Of a stretch of DNA of 64,000 nucleotides, positions 54,921 to 64,000 are shown in pieces. Each line of letters opens with the position of its first letter. The first letter of the stretch is position 1. Under the pieces are notes generated by a model, which was not told the origin of the DNA, did no database searches, and saw only the letters and a list, made by a program, of their open reading frames with translations. The position numbers were made by a program, and so were the translations under genes. The DNA comes from Thiomonas sp. FB-6. GTDB taxonomy: Bacteria; Pseudomonadota; Gammaproteobacteria; Burkholderiales; Burkholderiaceae_C. The stretch lies in the NCBI RefSeq assembly GCF_000377645.1, contig NZ_KB898471.1, positions 1 through 64,000 of the forward strand, given 5' to 3'.

Positions 54921-55766
54921 ATGTCCGATGCGATCAACGCCGACCTGCACTGTCACTCCCTGGTTTCCGACGGAACCCTGGCCCCGGCCGTGCTGGCGCG
55001 GCGCGCGCGCGACAACGGCGTGCAACTGTGGGCCCTGACCGATCACGACGAACTCGGCGGCCTCGCCGAGGCCGCGCAGGCCTGCGCGGAGATCGGGCTG
55101 GACTTCGTCACCGGCGTGGAAGTGTCGGTGTCGGTGGACGACCAGACCGTGCATGTGGTCGGCCTGGGCGTGGACCCCTCCCACGAAGGTCTGCGCACCC
55201 AGCTGCGCGCCATGTCCGAAGGGCGCGACGCGCGCGCGCACCGTATTGCCGAGGCCTTGCGCGAGCACACCGGCGTCGAGGACGCCTACGCGGGCGCCAG
55301 CCGCCTGGCCGGCAACCCGGCGCTGATCTCGCGCACCCATTTCGCGCGCCATCTGGTCGAGCGCGGCGTGTGCTCGAACACCGGCGAGGTGTTCTCGCGC
55401 TTTCTCACGCCCGGCAAGCCCGGCTACGTGGAACACGCCTGGGCGACGCTGGAGCAGGCGCTGGGATGGATCCAGGACGCGGGGGGGCTGGCCGTGCTGG
55501 CCCACCCGGGACGCTACCGCTTCACGCCGCAGCGCGAGCGCGAACTGCTGACGCGTTTCGTGGACCTGGGCGGCACGGGTATCGAGGTGGTCACCGGCAG
55601 TCACAGCGCGGCCGACTGGCGCAAGTACGCCGCGCTGGCGGGCGAGTTCGGGCTTCGCGCCTCGCGCGGCTCGGACTTCCACTGCCCGCGGGAGAGCCGT
55701 TGCGACCTGGGGCGCCTGCCGGCGCTGCCGCAGGGCCTGCGCCCCATCTGGGATCTCCTGCACTGA
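54921..55766 (+). CDS. PHP-domain phosphatase/exonuclease (RNase AM/TrpH type)
   Basis: A 281-residue PHP-domain protein. Metal ligands show in [37 protein letters not shown], and [19 protein letters not shown] is the last metal motif. E. coli YciV (RNase AM) removes short 5' RNA nucleotides and also hydrolyses 3',5'-bisphosphonucleotides. ATG at 54921. The Sua5/YciO-like gene follows after 32 bp, the same neighbourhood as yciV-yciO in E. coli. Confidence 0.9.
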   Translation: MSDAINADLHCHSLVSDGTLAPAVLARRARDNGVQLWALTDHDELGGLAEAAQACAEIGLDFVTGVEVSVSVDDQTVHVVGLGVDPSHEGLRTQLRAMSEGRDARAHRIAEALREHTGVEDAYAGASRLAGNPALISRTHFARHLVERGVCSNTGEVFSRFLTPGKPGYVEHAWATLEQALGWIQDAGGLAVLAHPGRYRFTPQRERELLTRFVDLGGTGIEVVTGSHSAADWRKYAALAGEFGLRASRGSDFHCPRESRCDLGRLPALPQGLRPIWDLLH

Positions 55767-55798
55767 ACGGCGAGCGCCGTCCCTGCGACACCCTGCCC

Positions 55799-56434
55799 AT
55801 GGCCCAGTACTTCAGCCTGCACCCTGACAACCCGCAACAGCGCCTGATCAAGCAAGCCTGCGCGATCCTGCACGCAGGCGGCGTGGCGGCGATTCCCACC
55901 GATTCCTCCTACGCGCTGGTCTGCCACCTGGACGACAAGGCCGCGGCCGAGCGGTTGCGGCGCATCCGCCAGGTCGACGCCAAGCACCATCTGACCCTGC
56001 TGTGCAGCGACCTGTCGGAGCTGGGCAACTACGCGGTGGTGGACAACCGCCAGTTCCGCCTGCTGCGCGCGGCCACGCCGGGGCCCTACACCTTCATCCT
56101 CGAAGCCACGCGCGAAGTACCGCGCCGGGTCTCGCACCCCTCGCGCAAGACCATCGGCGTACGCGTCCCCGAGCACGCGGTGGCGCGCGCGCTGCTGGTC
56201 GAGCTCGGACAGCCGCTGCTGGCCACCACGCTGATCCTGCCCGGCGACGTCGAACCCCTGAACGAAGCCTCGGAAATCCGCACCCGCCTGGAAAAACAGA
56301 TCGACCTCGTGCTGGACGCCGGTCCCTGCCCGCGCCAGCCCACCACCGTCATCGACCTCAGCGGCGCCACGCCCGAAGTGCTGCGCCAGGGGCGCGGCGA
56401 CGTCGAATCGCTCGGTCTGGAGCAGCCGGACTGA
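55799..56434 (+). CDS. YciO/Sua5-family L-threonylcarbamoyladenylate synthase-like protein
   Basis: A 211-residue protein of the YrdC/Sua5/YciO group, forming threonylcarbamoyl-AMP for the tRNA modification t6A. It has [20 protein letters not shown], the [20 protein letters not shown] core, [19 protein letters not shown] and [16 protein letters not shown]. It matches YciO better than TsaC/Sua5: it starts [18 protein letters not shown] as YciO does. Whether it makes t6A or has another role is unclear, since YciO has low activity. ATG at 55799. Confidence 0.88.
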   Translation: MAQYFSLHPDNPQQRLIKQACAILHAGGVAAIPTDSSYALVCHLDDKAAAERLRRIRQVDAKHHLTLLCSDLSELGNYAVVDNRQFRLLRAATPGPYTFILEATREVPRRVSHPSRKTIGVRVPEHAVARALLVELGQPLLATTLILPGDVEPLNEASEIRTRLEKQIDLVLDAGPCPRQPTTVIDLSGATPEVLRQGRGDVESLGLEQPD

Positions 56435-56462
56435 GCCGGCCCGCCCCATCCACTCCCACACC

Positions 56463-57122
56463 ATGGACCAACTCATACAGGCCATCACCGTCTACGCGCT
56501 GCCCGTGCTGTTCGCGATCACGCTGCACGAGGCCGCGCACGGCTACGCCGCGCGCCATTTCGGCGACAACACCGCCTACATGATGGGGCGCCTGTCGCTG
56601 AACCCGGCGCGCCACATCGACCCCGTCGGCACCATCCTGGTACCCCTGGTGCTGTACTTCGCCACCGGCGGCTCCTTCCTGTTCGGCTACGCCAAGCCGG
56701 TGCCGGTGAACTTCGGCGCGCTGCGCAATCCCAAGCGCGACATGGTCTGGGTGGCGCTGGCCGGGCCGGCCTCGAACTTCGCGCAGGCCTTCCTCTACGG
56801 CCTGGCGGTCCTGGTGATGAACCGGCTGGGCGTGCGCGAATTGTTCTTTTTCGACGTCGCCCGCGCCGGCATCCTGGTCAACCTGGTGATGTTCGTGTTC
56901 AACCTGTTCCCGATCCCGCCGCTGGATGGCGGGCGCGTGCTGGTGGGCCTGCTGCCGCTGCGCCAGGCGCTGGCGCTGTCGCGCATCGAGCCCTACGGCT
57001 TTTTCATCGTCATGGCGCTGGTGCTGACCAACATCGCCACCACCGTGTGGCTGATCCCGCTGATGCGCGTGAGCCAGACCCTGCTCGGACTGCTGCTCAG
57101 CCCCTTCGGGATGATCCTCTAG
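56463..57122 (+). CDS. Site-2 protease family zinc metalloprotease
   Basis: A 219-residue membrane protease of the S2P/M50 type. The zinc-binding HEAAH lies at the first helix (FAITLHEAAHGYAARHFGDN), and the third ligand is in FNLFPIPPLDGGRVLVGL. In between VALAGPASNFAQAFLYGLAV is the conserved GPxxN motif. About five helices. It is the short form without a PDZ domain, common next to yciO- and trpS-like genes. Substrates are unknown. ATG at 56463, 28 bp after the YciO-like stop, so this run of genes is probably one operon. Confidence 0.92.
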   Translation: MDQLIQAITVYALPVLFAITLHEAAHGYAARHFGDNTAYMMGRLSLNPARHIDPVGTILVPLVLYFATGGSFLFGYAKPVPVNFGALRNPKRDMVWVALAGPASNFAQAFLYGLAVLVMNRLGVRELFFFDVARAGILVNLVMFVFNLFPIPPLDGGRVLVGLLPLRQALALSRIEPYGFFIVMALVLTNIATTVWLIPLMRVSQTLLGLLLSPFGMIL

Positions 57123-57204
57123 TGTCCTGTCACCCGCGCGACGCCATGCCGGGGGTGGCGGCGCCGCGCGGCTTCCTTCCGCTTCATTCGCCCGAGGATC
57201 GAAC

Positions 57205-57747
57205 ATGAACCACAGTCCCCGCCCGCTCGCCGCCTGGCGCGCCGCAGCCGCTGCCGCGATGGCCGGCGCCCTGCTCGCGGCCGCGCCCGCGCACGCCTCC
57301 GAGGTCTCGCTGCTCGCCGGCTCCTTCGACGGCTACCACAACCTCAGCGCGGCCTGGCAAAGCGACGCGCTGTGGGCGCACGATTTCGGCTCCGATCGCC
57401 TGGACTTCAGCGTGGAAGCCTCGGCCGGCCGCGTGTTCGGGCCTGCCGGCAAGCCCGGCGCACCGCTGTGGCACGTGGGGCTCACGCCCTTCCTGCGCTG
57501 GTGGTTCACCCAGGACACGGCCGTGGAGGCCGGTATCGGGGCCAATTTCTTCTCCGGCACCTACATCGGGTCCAAGACCATTTCCACCTCCTACCAGTTC
57601 GGCGATTCGCTGGGGCTTTTCCATCGCATCCAGGACAGCCCCTGGGGCGTGGGGCTGCGCTTCACCCATTATTCGAACGCCGACATCAAGCGCCCCAACC
57701 CGGGGCAGAACTACCTGCAATTGCGTCTGAGCTATGAATTGCGCTGA
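57205..57747 (+). CDS. PagL-type lipid A 3-O-deacylase / acyloxyacyl hydrolase
   Basis: A 180-residue outer-membrane beta-barrel of the PagL family, which removes the 3-O acyl chain of lipid A. Signal peptide residues about 1-31 (cleavage near AHA). Beta strands with alternating polarity follow (LDFSVEASAGRVF, VGLTPFLRWWFTQD). The active HxS motif is RFTHYSNADIKRPNPGQNYL with H155 and S157. In Pseudomonas PagL a Glu lies 12 residues after the Ser; here the position is Asn 169, so catalysis may differ. The barrel ends with LRLSYELR. ATG at 57205 with GAGGA upstream. The stop overlaps trpS by 14 nt. Confidence 0.85.
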   Translation: MNHSPRPLAAWRAAAAAAMAGALLAAAPAHASEVSLLAGSFDGYHNLSAAWQSDALWAHDFGSDRLDFSVEASAGRVFGPAGKPGAPLWHVGLTPFLRWWFTQDTAVEAGIGANFFSGTYIGSKTISTSYQFGDSLGLFHRIQDSPWGVGLRFTHYSNADIKRPNPGQNYLQLRLSYELR

Positions 57748-58948
57748 CACCTTTCCCGAACGCGTGTTGTCGGGAATGCGCCCGACCGGCGCGCTGCACC
57801 TGGGCCACTATCACGGCGCGCTGAAGAACTGGGTCCGGTTGCAGCAGGACAAACCCTGCTACTTCTTCGTCGCCGACTGGCACGCGCTGACCACCCATTA
57901 TGAATCCCCCGAGGTCATCGCCAGTCATACCCATGACATGGTGATCGACTGGCTGGCCACCGGCGTGGACCCGGACAAGGCCACGCTGTTCGTGCAAAGC
58001 CGCCTGCCCGAGCATGCGGAGTTGTTCCTGCTGCTGGGCATGGGCACCCCGCTGGCCTGGCTGGAGCGCGTGCCCACCTACAAGGAGCAGATCTCCAACC
58101 TCAAGGACAAGGACCTGCTGACCTACGGTTTCCTGGGCTACCCGCTGCTGCAGGCGGCCGACATCCTGATCTACCAGGCTCGCTGGGTTCCGGTAGGCGC
58201 GGACCAGGTGCCGCACATCGAGATCAGCCGGGAGATCGCGCGGCGCTTCAACACCCTGTACGGCAAGGACCCCCAGATCGAAGCCAAGGCCCGCGCCGCC
58301 GCGGCGCATCTGCCCGACGAGGAGCGCCAGCGCCTGCTGGCGCTGCGCCGGGGCGCGGACCAGGAAGGCCACGTGGACATGCGCGAGCAGGCGCATGCGC
58401 TGATCTCGGCAAGCAAGCTCTCGCGCCCCGACAAGGACGCGCTGCGCGCGCAGGTTGACGGCGGCCGGCGCAGCATCCTGCGCGAACCCGAGGCGCTGCT
58501 CACGCCGGAATCGCGCCTGCCCGGGCTGGACGGGCGCAAGATGTCCAAGAGCTACGGCAACTCCATCGCCATCCGCGAGGAACGGTCCAGCGTGGAGCAC
58601 AAGATCCGGCGCATGCCGACGGATCCGGCGCGCGTGCGCCGCACCGACCCCGGGGATCCCGAGAAATGCCCGGTGTGGCAGTTCCACCTCGCCTACAGCG
58701 ACGAAGCCTGCCGCGAATGGGTGCGCCGCGGCTGCACCAGCGCCGGCATCGGCTGCCTGGAATGCAAGCAGCCGGTGATCGATGCGGTGCTGCGCGAGCA
58801 GCAGCCCATGCTCGAGCGCGCGCAGCCCTACGTGGACAACCCCGCGCTGGTGCGTGACATTCTGGATGCCGGCACGGCCAAGGCCCAGCAGACCGCGCGC
58901 GAGACCATGCGCGAGGTGCGCGACGCGATGGGCCTGCGCAGCGCCTGA
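57734..58948 (+). CDS. trpS: Tryptophan-tRNA ligase
   Basis: A 404-residue class I synthetase charging tRNA-Trp. HIGH motif GMRPTGALHLGHYHGAL, the KMSKS loop LDGRKMSKSYGNSIAI, and VGADQVPHIEISREIARRFN. It is the long form: a stretch of about 60 residues (KARAAAAHLPDEERQRLLAL and following) stands between the tRNA-Trp core and KMSKS, typical of betaproteobacteria and absent in E. coli TrpS (334 residues). The start ATG at 57734 lies within the end of the PagL-like gene. The stop abuts the dedA-like stop (shared TGATCA). Confidence 0.95.
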   Translation: MNCADTFPERVLSGMRPTGALHLGHYHGALKNWVRLQQDKPCYFFVADWHALTTHYESPEVIASHTHDMVIDWLATGVDPDKATLFVQSRLPEHAELFLLLGMGTPLAWLERVPTYKEQISNLKDKDLLTYGFLGYPLLQAADILIYQARWVPVGADQVPHIEISREIARRFNTLYGKDPQIEAKARAAAAHLPDEERQRLLALRRGADQEGHVDMREQAHALISASKLSRPDKDALRAQVDGGRRSILREPEALLTPESRLPGLDGRKMSKSYGNSIAIREERSSVEHKIRRMPTDPARVRRTDPGDPEKCPVWQFHLAYSDEACREWVRRGCTSAGIGCLECKQPVIDAVLREQQPMLERAQPYVDNPALVRDILDAGTAKAQQTARETMREVRDAMGLRSA

Positions 58949-59611
58949 TCAGAGGCGGCGCGGCGGCCCGGAGGCGTCGCCGCGCGCGGAGCCGGCGCGG
59001 CGCGCCAGCGCGCGCCGCATCCACGCGCGCAGCGCCAGGCGCGCCAGCCACGAACCCAGCAGCACCAGGGCGAGCAACAGCAGCAGCCCGAATTCGAAAC
59101 CGGCCAGGCGCCTGGACACATGTTCCCAGGCGTGCCCGAAACCCCAGCCCAGGCCGGCGACCAGCGGCGCCCACAGCAGCGCACCCAGCACGTTGAACAC
59201 CGCGAAGCGCGCGGGCGTGACGCCGGCGGCGCCGATCAGGATGGGCCCGGCGATGCGCAGGCCGTAAAGAAAACGCACGGCCACCACCGCGCCGCCGGGA
59301 TTGCGCCGCAACAACAGCAGCACGCGCTCCAGCTTGGCCTGCAGGCGCGGCAGCCGGCGCAGCAAGGCGCCTCCCCACAGGCGCCCGATCCAGTAGAAGG
59401 TCTGATCGCCTGCGCTGGCGGCGAGCACCGCCACGGCGATCACGCGCCAGAGTTCCAGCCACCCGGCACGCGACGCGTAGCCGGCGGCCAGCAGCACCGT
59501 CTCGCCCTCGGCGAAGGCGCCGACGGCCACCGCCAGGTAACCCCAATCCTTGACAAACTGGTCCAGCAAGTCCGGCTCCCGAAGCGGCGCCGCGGCGCCG
59601 CGCATGGACAT
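58949..59611 (-). CDS. DedA-family membrane protein
   Basis: A 220-residue member of the DedA family of lipid flippase-like proteins (undecaprenyl-phosphate or phospholipid translocation, membrane homeostasis). Typical YLAVAVGAFAEGETVLLAAG, the GDQTFYWIGRLWG segment and VVAVRFLYGLRIAGPILIGA are visible, plus C-terminal helices ending in an Arg-rich tail. The start is uncertain: ATG at 59611 or 59605, or a TTG at 59569 that has GGGAG six bases upstream and begins LDQFVKDWGYLAV. Frames starting further upstream would cross the cold-shock terminator. The stop touches the trpS stop. Confidence 0.86.
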   Translation of the reverse strand: MSMRGAAAPLREPDLLDQFVKDWGYLAVAVGAFAEGETVLLAAGYASRAGWLELWRVIAVAVLAASAGDQTFYWIGRLWGGALLRRLPRLQAKLERVLLLLRRNPGGAVVAVRFLYGLRIAGPILIGAAGVTPARFAVFNVLGALLWAPLVAGLGWGFGHAWEHVSRRLAGFEFGLLLLLALVLLGSWLARLALRAWMRRALARRAGSARGDASGPPRRL

Positions 59612-59651
59612 GCATGATGCATCCGCCGGCGTGCGCGCGCGTGCCGGACAC

Positions 59652-59679
59652 AAAAAAGCCGACCCTGCCGGGTCGGCTT
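59652..59679 (-). terminator. Rho-independent terminator of the cold-shock gene
   Basis: Stem GCCGACCC/GGGTCGGC with loop TGCC; the six A on its left become a U run on the minus strand. It lies about 150 bp beyond the stop of the minus-strand cold-shock gene, leaving a long 3' untranslated tail. The flank GGACACAAAAAAGCC matches the terminator near 30389. Confidence 0.9.
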
Positions 59680-59829
59680 CTCGACAACACAACACCTGCA
59701 CGTGCCCGCGGGCGGGCACGCTCGGCGACACCAGCCGAACAATCCCGCGCCGCGATGCCGCGAGGGACGCCCGGAATGGCAAAACGCCCGGCTATCGCCA
59801 GGCGCTGTATCTACGATCCTGCGGAATAC

Positions 59830-60033
59830 TCAGAGCACGCGGATCTGCGAGGCCTGCGGACCCTTCGGGCCGGCCTTCACGGTGAACTCCACGCGCTGGT
59901 TTTCTTGCAGCGTGCGGAAGCCCTTGGCCTGGATTTCGCTGAAGTGGGCGAACAAGTCCTCGCCGCCTTCGTCGGGCTTGATGAAGCCGAAGCCTTTGCT
60001 CTCGTTAAACCATTTGACGATGCCGGTGGGCAT
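59830..60033 (-). CDS. Cold-shock protein, CspA family
   Basis: A 67-residue single-domain cold-shock protein that binds single-stranded RNA or DNA and melts RNA structure. It has [20 protein letters not shown] with RNP1 (KGFGFI) and RNP2 as DLFAHFS (the usual VFVHFS has Ala and Leu changes), and ends [13 protein letters not shown] at 60033 with AAAGGAAG 6 nt upstream. The mRNA likely has a long 5' leader. Confidence 0.97.
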   Translation of the reverse strand: MPTGIVKWFNESKGFGFIKPDEGGEDLFAHFSEIQAKGFRTLQENQRVEFTVKAGPKGPQASQIRVL

Positions 60034-60346
60034 GATCTTCCTTTCAAGTACTGAATATCAATGACATGCAAATCTTCAACAAGCCCAGCCGGTTTATCGA
60101 GTGTCTCCAAACCCAAACTGTGCGCAGCAAAGCGCCCGTCTTGATGCGACTGCAGGGCTTACTATACACCGATTGGCGCTTTTGCAAGCATTCCCCGCAC
60201 CCGCGCTTCCCAATCGCCGGACACCGGGGTGGCCGGCGTTGTCGCGGGGCCACAATCGTGGTGCTCCCGCCGGAGCACCGGCGAGGGGATCGCTGCTGCA
60301 CAAGCCATCCGGCCCTACCCGGCCCGGTATAACCCACCATCTTCCC
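60034..60346. other. Divergent region between cold-shock gene and ribF
   Basis: These 313 bases hold no convincing gene. The left part is the leader and promoter of the minus-strand cold-shock gene. The right part, up to ribF, is GC-rich; GGTATAAC near 60327 is a weak candidate -10 box for ribF. No structured RNA such as an FMN riboswitch is recognisable. Confidence 0.5.
60161..60187 (-). promoter_or_regulatory. Promoter of the cold-shock gene
   Basis: On the minus strand -35 TTGCAA (60182-60187) and -10 TATAGT (60161-60166) are 15 bases apart, somewhat short. The predicted start point near 60154 gives a 5' leader of about 120 nt before the ATG at 60033, as is usual for cold-shock mRNAs. The leader is AT-richer than the rest of the window. 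Confidence 0.55.
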
Positions 60347-61306
60347 ATGCAGGTATTCCGAGGTTTTCAGCACGCGGCGCTGCAGCAACCCAGCGCGGTC
60401 AGCATCGGCAATTTCGACGGCGTGCACCGCGGCCACCAGGCCATGCTGGCGCTGCTCGTGCACGAGGCCAGGCAGCGGGGCTTGAGCCCCTGCGCGCTCA
60501 CCTTCGAACCCCATCCGCGGGATTATTTCGCCGCCGCGCGCGGGCAGCCCGAACTCGCTCCGGCGCGCGTGGCCGGGCTGCGCGACAAGCTCGACGGCCT
60601 GGCGCGCTGCGGTGTGGAGCGGGTCGTGGTGCTGCGCTTCGACGCCGCGCTGGCTTCGCTGGCCGCGCAGGATTTCATCCAGCGCGTGCTGGTCGACGGA
60701 CTGCACGCCCGCTACGTGCTGGTGGGCGACGATTTCCGTTTCGGCGCGGGACGCGCGGGCGACTACGAGATGCTCGACGCCTGGGGTCTGCGCCTGGGCT
60801 TCGAGGTGGCGCGCATGAATGCCTACGAGGTGCATTCGCGCCGCGTGTCCAGTTCGGCCGTGCGCCAGGCGCTGGCCGCCGGCGACATGCGCCTGACCGC
60901 CAGCCTGCTGGACCGCCCCTACTGCGTCAGCGGACACGTCCAGCACGGCGCCAAGCTGGGCCGCGAACTGGGCTTCCCGACCCTGAACCTGCGCTTCGGC
61001 CACGCCCACCCGGCCGCGCAGGGCATCTTCGTCGCGCGGGTGCACGGCCTGCAGGCGCAGCCTCTGCCGGCGGTGGTCAGTTTCGGACGCCGGCCCAGCG
61101 TCGACGATTCGGGCCGCGTGCTGCTGGAGGCGCATGTCCTGGATTGGAGCGGGGACGCCTACGCTAAACTCGTGCGGGTGGAACTGCTGCACAAGCTGCG
61201 GGACGAAGTCCGCTACGACGGTCTGCAAGCCCTCACCGCCGCGATCGCCGCTGACGTGCGTGACGCGCGCGCGTGGTTCGCCGCCCAGGCCGCCGACTCC
61301 CCCTGA
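60347..61306 (+). CDS. ribF: Bifunctional riboflavin kinase / FMN adenylyltransferase
   Basis: A 319-residue RibF that turns riboflavin to FMN and FAD. The N-terminal nucleotidyltransferase half has [29 protein letters not shown] and [20 protein letters not shown], plus the [14 protein letters not shown] segment. The C-terminal kinase half has [20 protein letters not shown] and ends [23 protein letters not shown] at 60347. ileS follows after 139 bp, as in many proteobacteria (ribF-ileS-lspA); lspA would lie beyond the right edge. Confidence 0.95.
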   Translation: MQVFRGFQHAALQQPSAVSIGNFDGVHRGHQAMLALLVHEARQRGLSPCALTFEPHPRDYFAAARGQPELAPARVAGLRDKLDGLARCGVERVVVLRFDAALASLAAQDFIQRVLVDGLHARYVLVGDDFRFGAGRAGDYEMLDAWGLRLGFEVARMNAYEVHSRRVSSSAVRQALAAGDMRLTASLLDRPYCVSGHVQHGAKLGRELGFPTLNLRFGHAHPAAQGIFVARVHGLQAQPLPAVVSFGRRPSVDDSGRVLLEAHVLDWSGDAYAKLVRVELLHKLRDEVRYDGLQALTAAIAADVRDARAWFAAQAADSP

Positions 61307-61445
61307 ACCCAGGTGTCGCCCGGACCGCGCGGGCGTGGGCCTGCGCGACGCCGCGCGGGCAGCCTGCGCCGCCCGCCCGAACAGTCTCCCCAGCCCGTCC
61401 GAAGCCCGCCCGATCGCCCGCGCCGCCAGCGCGCAACCGCATGCC

Positions 61446-64000
61446 ATGACCGAACCCGACGCGTCCGCCAAGCCCGATTACCGCTCGACCCTGAATCTTC
61501 CCGACACGAGTTTCCCGATGCGCGGCGACCTGCCGCGGCGCGAACCCGGCTGGGTGCAGCGCTGGCAGGACGAAGGCGTGTACCAGCGCCTGCGCGCGGC
61601 GCGCGCCGGGCGCCCGCGCTTCGTGCTGCACGACGGCCCGCCCTACGCCAACGGCCAGATCCACATCGGCCACGCGGTCAACAAGGTCCTCAAGGACATG
61701 ATCGTCAAGGCGCGCCAGCTGGAGGGCTACGACGCCGTCTACGTGCCGGGCTGGGACTGCCACGGCCTGCCCATCGAGAACCAGATCGAGAAACTCTACG
61801 GGCGCAAGCTGGGACGCGACGAGATCCAGGCGCGCAGCCGCGCCTACGCGACCGAACAGATCGCCGGACAGATGGCCGACTTCAAGCGCCTGGGCGTGCT
61901 GGGCGACTGGGAGCACCCCTACCGCACGATGGACTTCGGCAACGAAGCCGACGAGATCCGCGCCCTCAAGCGCGTGGTCGAGCGCGGTTTCGTCTACCGC
62001 GGCCTCAAGCCCGTGCACTGGTGTTTCGACTGCCACTCCTCGCTGGCCGAGTTCGAGATCGAATACGCCGACAAGACCTCCCACACCCTGGACGTGGCCT
62101 TCCCCTGCGAGGAACCCGCGCGCCTGGCTGCCGCCTTCGGGCTGGACGCCCTGCCCGGGCCGGCCTTCGCGGTCATCTGGACCACCACCGCGTGGACCAT
62201 CCCGGCCAACCAGGCCCTGAACCTGAACCCCGAACTGGACTACAGCCTGGTGGACACGCCGCGCGGCGTGCTGCTGCTGGCCAGCGCGCGCGTGGAGCCC
62301 TGCCTGAAGCGCTACGGTCTCGAAGGGCGCGTGCTGGCGACGGTGCGCGGCCAGGCGCTGGGCGGACTGCGCTTCCGCCACCCGCTGGCCGCCATGCACC
62401 CCGGCTACGAGCGCAGCAGCCCGGTGTACCTGGCCGAATACGCCACGGCCGACGACGGCACCGGCATCGTGCACTCCTCGCCCGCCTACGGCGTGGAGGA
62501 CTTCAACTCCTGCATCGCGCACGGCATGCGCATCGAGGACGTGCTCAACCCGGTTCAGGGCGACGGCGTGTACGCGACGGAGCTGCCGCTGTTCGGCGGC
62601 CAGCAGATCTGGCGCGCCGCGCCGGCCGTGGTGCAGGCGCTTCGCGACGCCGGGCATCTGCTGGCCACCGAGGACATCCGCCACAGCTACCCCCATTGCT
62701 GGCGCCACAAGTCGCCGGTGATCTACCGCGCGGCCAGCCAGTGGTTCGTGCGCATGGACCAGGGCGAGGGCGTGTGCACGGTCGACAAGGCGCCGCGCAC
62801 GCTGCGCGAGACCGCGCTGGAGGCGGTGGAGCAGACCGCCTTCTATCCGGCCGGAGGCAAGGCCCGGCTGCACGACATGATCGCCGGACGCCCCGATTGG
62901 TGCATCTCGCGCCAGCGGGCCTGGGGCGTGCCGCTGCCCTTCCTGCTGCACAAGGCCAGCGGCGAGCTGCACCCGCGCACGCTGGAGCTGATGGACCGGG
63001 CGGCCGAGCTGGTGCAGCGCGAAGGCGTGGAAGCCTGGTCGCGCCTGGACCTGCGCGACTGGCTGGGCGACGAGGCCGAGGACTACGAGAAGTCCCAGGA
63101 CATCATCGAGGTGTGGTTCGACTCCGGCACCACCCACTGGCACGTGCTGCGCGGCAGCCACCGCGAACAGCTGGCCTGGCCGGCCGACCTGTACCTGGAA
63201 GGGCACGACCAACACCGCGGCTGGTTCCACTCCTCGCTGCTCACCGGCTGCGCCATCGACGGCCGCGCGCCCTACAAGGCGCTGCTCACCCACGGCTTCA
63301 CCGTCGACGGGCAGGGGCGCAAGATGAGCAAGTCGGTGGGCAACGTGATCGCGCCGCAGAGCGTGAGCGACAAGCTCGGCGCCGAGATCATCCGCCTGTG
63401 GGTGGCCTCCACCGACTACTCGGGCGACCTGGCGATCTCCGACGCCATTCTCAAGCAGGTGGTGGAGAACTACCGCCGCGTGCGCAACACCCTGCGCTTC
63501 CTGCTGGCCAACGTGTCGGACTTCGATCCCGCCACGCAGGCCGTGGAGCCCTCGCAAATGGTGGAGATCGACCGCTGGATGCTGGCCCACGCCGGCGCCC
63601 TGCAGCGCGAGATCCTGGAGCATTACGCGGCCTACGAGTTCCATCCGGTGGTGGCGAGGCTGCTGGTGTTCTGCTCCGAGGACCTGGGCGGCTTCTACCT
63701 CGACGTGCTGAAGGACCGGCTGTACACCACGCAGGCCGACGGGCCGGCGCGGCGCAGCGCCCAGACCGCGCTGTGGCATCTGGCGGCGGCGATGCTGCGC
63801 TGGATCGCCCCCTTCCTCAGCTTCACCGCCGAGGAGGCCTGGGAGCACTTCGCGCCGCAACGGGCGCAAGCCGACCGCAGCATCTTCGTGCAGACCTTCC
63901 ACGAACTGCCGGCCATCGACGACGCGGCCGGGCTGCTGGCGCGCTGGGCGCGCATCCGCGCGCTGCGTGACGAAGTCAACCGCGCCGTCGAGCAGGTGCG
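61446..64000 (+). CDS. ileS: Isoleucine-tRNA ligase, 3' end outside window
   Basis: A class I synthetase charging tRNA-Ile, 851 codons visible. Start ATG at 61446 begins a family N-terminus ([19 protein letters not shown]). HIGH motif is [20 protein letters not shown], followed by [20 protein letters not shown]. The editing domain has [18 protein letters not shown] and [16 protein letters not shown]. The [11 protein letters not shown] region and KMSKS loop [19 protein letters not shown] follow, then the anticodon-binding part [20 protein letters not shown]. The C-terminal zinc domain is cut off by the edge. No ribosome site is obvious. Confidence 0.97.
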   Translation, partial: MTEPDASAKPDYRSTLNLPDTSFPMRGDLPRREPGWVQRWQDEGVYQRLRAARAGRPRFVLHDGPPYANGQIHIGHAVNKVLKDMIVKARQLEGYDAVYVPGWDCHGLPIENQIEKLYGRKLGRDEIQARSRAYATEQIAGQMADFKRLGVLGDWEHPYRTMDFGNEADEIRALKRVVERGFVYRGLKPVHWCFDCHSSLAEFEIEYADKTSHTLDVAFPCEEPARLAAAFGLDALPGPAFAVIWTTTAWTIPANQALNLNPELDYSLVDTPRGVLLLASARVEPCLKRYGLEGRVLATVRGQALGGLRFRHPLAAMHPGYERSSPVYLAEYATADDGTGIVHSSPAYGVEDFNSCIAHGMRIEDVLNPVQGDGVYATELPLFGGQQIWRAAPAVVQALRDAGHLLATEDIRHSYPHCWRHKSPVIYRAASQWFVRMDQGEGVCTVDKAPRTLRETALEAVEQTAFYPAGGKARLHDMIAGRPDWCISRQRAWGVPLPFLLHKASGELHPRTLELMDRAAELVQREGVEAWSRLDLRDWLGDEAEDYEKSQDIIEVWFDSGTTHWHVLRGSHREQLAWPADLYLEGHDQHRGWFHSSLLTGCAIDGRAPYKALLTHGFTVDGQGRKMSKSVGNVIAPQSVSDKLGAEIIRLWVASTDYSGDLAISDAILKQVVENYRRVRNTLRFLLANVSDFDPATQAVEPSQMVEIDRWMLAHAGALQREILEHYAAYEFHPVVARLLVFCSEDLGGFYLDVLKDRLYTTQADGPARRSAQTALWHLAAAMLRWIAPFLSFTAEEAWEHFAPQRAQADRSIFVQTFHELPAIDDAAGLLARWARIRALRDEVNRAVEQV

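Noticed and set aside
59612-59782. Longer start for the DedA-like protein
   Set aside because: Would cross the terminator of the upstream cold-shock gene and adds residues without a membrane pattern.
60188-60346. FMN riboswitch before ribF
   Set aside because: No conserved FMN-element core was recognisable, and betaproteobacterial ribF genes beside ileS usually lack one.

Overview
The window is a very GC-rich (about 70 % by eye), densely coded piece of a chromosome. Gene content and order point to a betaproteobacterium of the order Burkholderiales: divergent pepA-holC / lptFG, a CysB-type regulator, rpmB-rpmG, a RoxA oxygenase, the long form of TrpS, and several leucine/isoleucine/valine-type binding proteins. 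A sulfide:quinone oxidoreductase gene, two YeeE/YedE sulfur-transport half-genes and an exported two-domain sulfurtransferase suggest reduced sulfur use, as in Thiomonas-like lineages. The genus is a guess. I see no prophage, insertion sequence, integrase or CRISPR array. Both ends cut a gene: a binding protein on the left and ileS on the right.

Layout. 1-3.9 kb: three tandem paralogous branched-chain amino-acid (or amide) binding proteins, no permease in view. 4.0-8.7 kb: holC plus a small unknown gene, pepA, and divergent lptF-lptG. 8.7-15.4 kb: CysB-like regulator, a FimV-like protein, a degenerate crotonase, a FAH-family enzyme, recQ. 15.4-21.0 kb: an Mla-type lipid-transport operon (GspE-like ATPase, MlaE with N-terminal extension, MlaF, MlaD, auxiliary lipoprotein). 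21.1-24.8 kb: a uracil/inosine DNA glycosylase, a YbdL-type aminotransferase, tRNA-Gly(CCC), trmB, a Pcm-like methyltransferase, a rhodanese. 24.8-28.8 kb: LPS core genes waaA, waaC and a phosphohexomutase. 28.9-33.2 kb: apaH, rpmB, rpmG, an Ala-rich lipoprotein, a conserved unknown gene, roxA, a SlyD-like isomerase. 33.2-38.3 kb: a HlyD/RbbA/YhhJ-type exporter. 38.4-43.0 kb: dut, coaBC, alaS. 43.1-47.5 kb: aldehyde dehydrogenase, old yellow enzyme, argG, ppnP. 47.6-52.5 kb: the sulfur cluster. 52.6-64 kb: murB, yajQ, plsY, a PHP phosphatase, a YciO/Sua5 protein, a site-2 protease, a PagL-like deacylase, trpS, a DedA protein, a cold-shock gene, ribF, ileS.

Most of the window is housekeeping. 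The part most likely to hold something undescribed is 47.6-52.5 kb. A type I sulfide:quinone oxidoreductase faces two YeeE/YedE half-genes. They are followed by a tiny exported protein with four NPCAP motifs joined by lysine-rich linkers, an unknown protein with a His cluster, and an exported two-domain sulfurtransferase. A perfect FNR/CRP-family palindrome (TTGAT-N4-ATCAA) lies before the NPCAP gene, and a one-mismatch copy lies in the sqr/yeeE divergent region. This suggests one redox-controlled unit for sulfide oxidation, sulfur-compound transport and a thiol-rich or metal-binding exported peptide.

Other notable structure: a duplicated 76-bp double-hairpin element at 24.85-25.0 kb whose stems differ by compensating changes and which supplies the last codons of waaA; a 14-bp tandem repeat filling the waaC/waaA junction; an insertion of about 40 residues in AlaRS; a Lys/Ala-rich tail on ArgG; and a tRNA-Gly with a mismatched anticodon stem.
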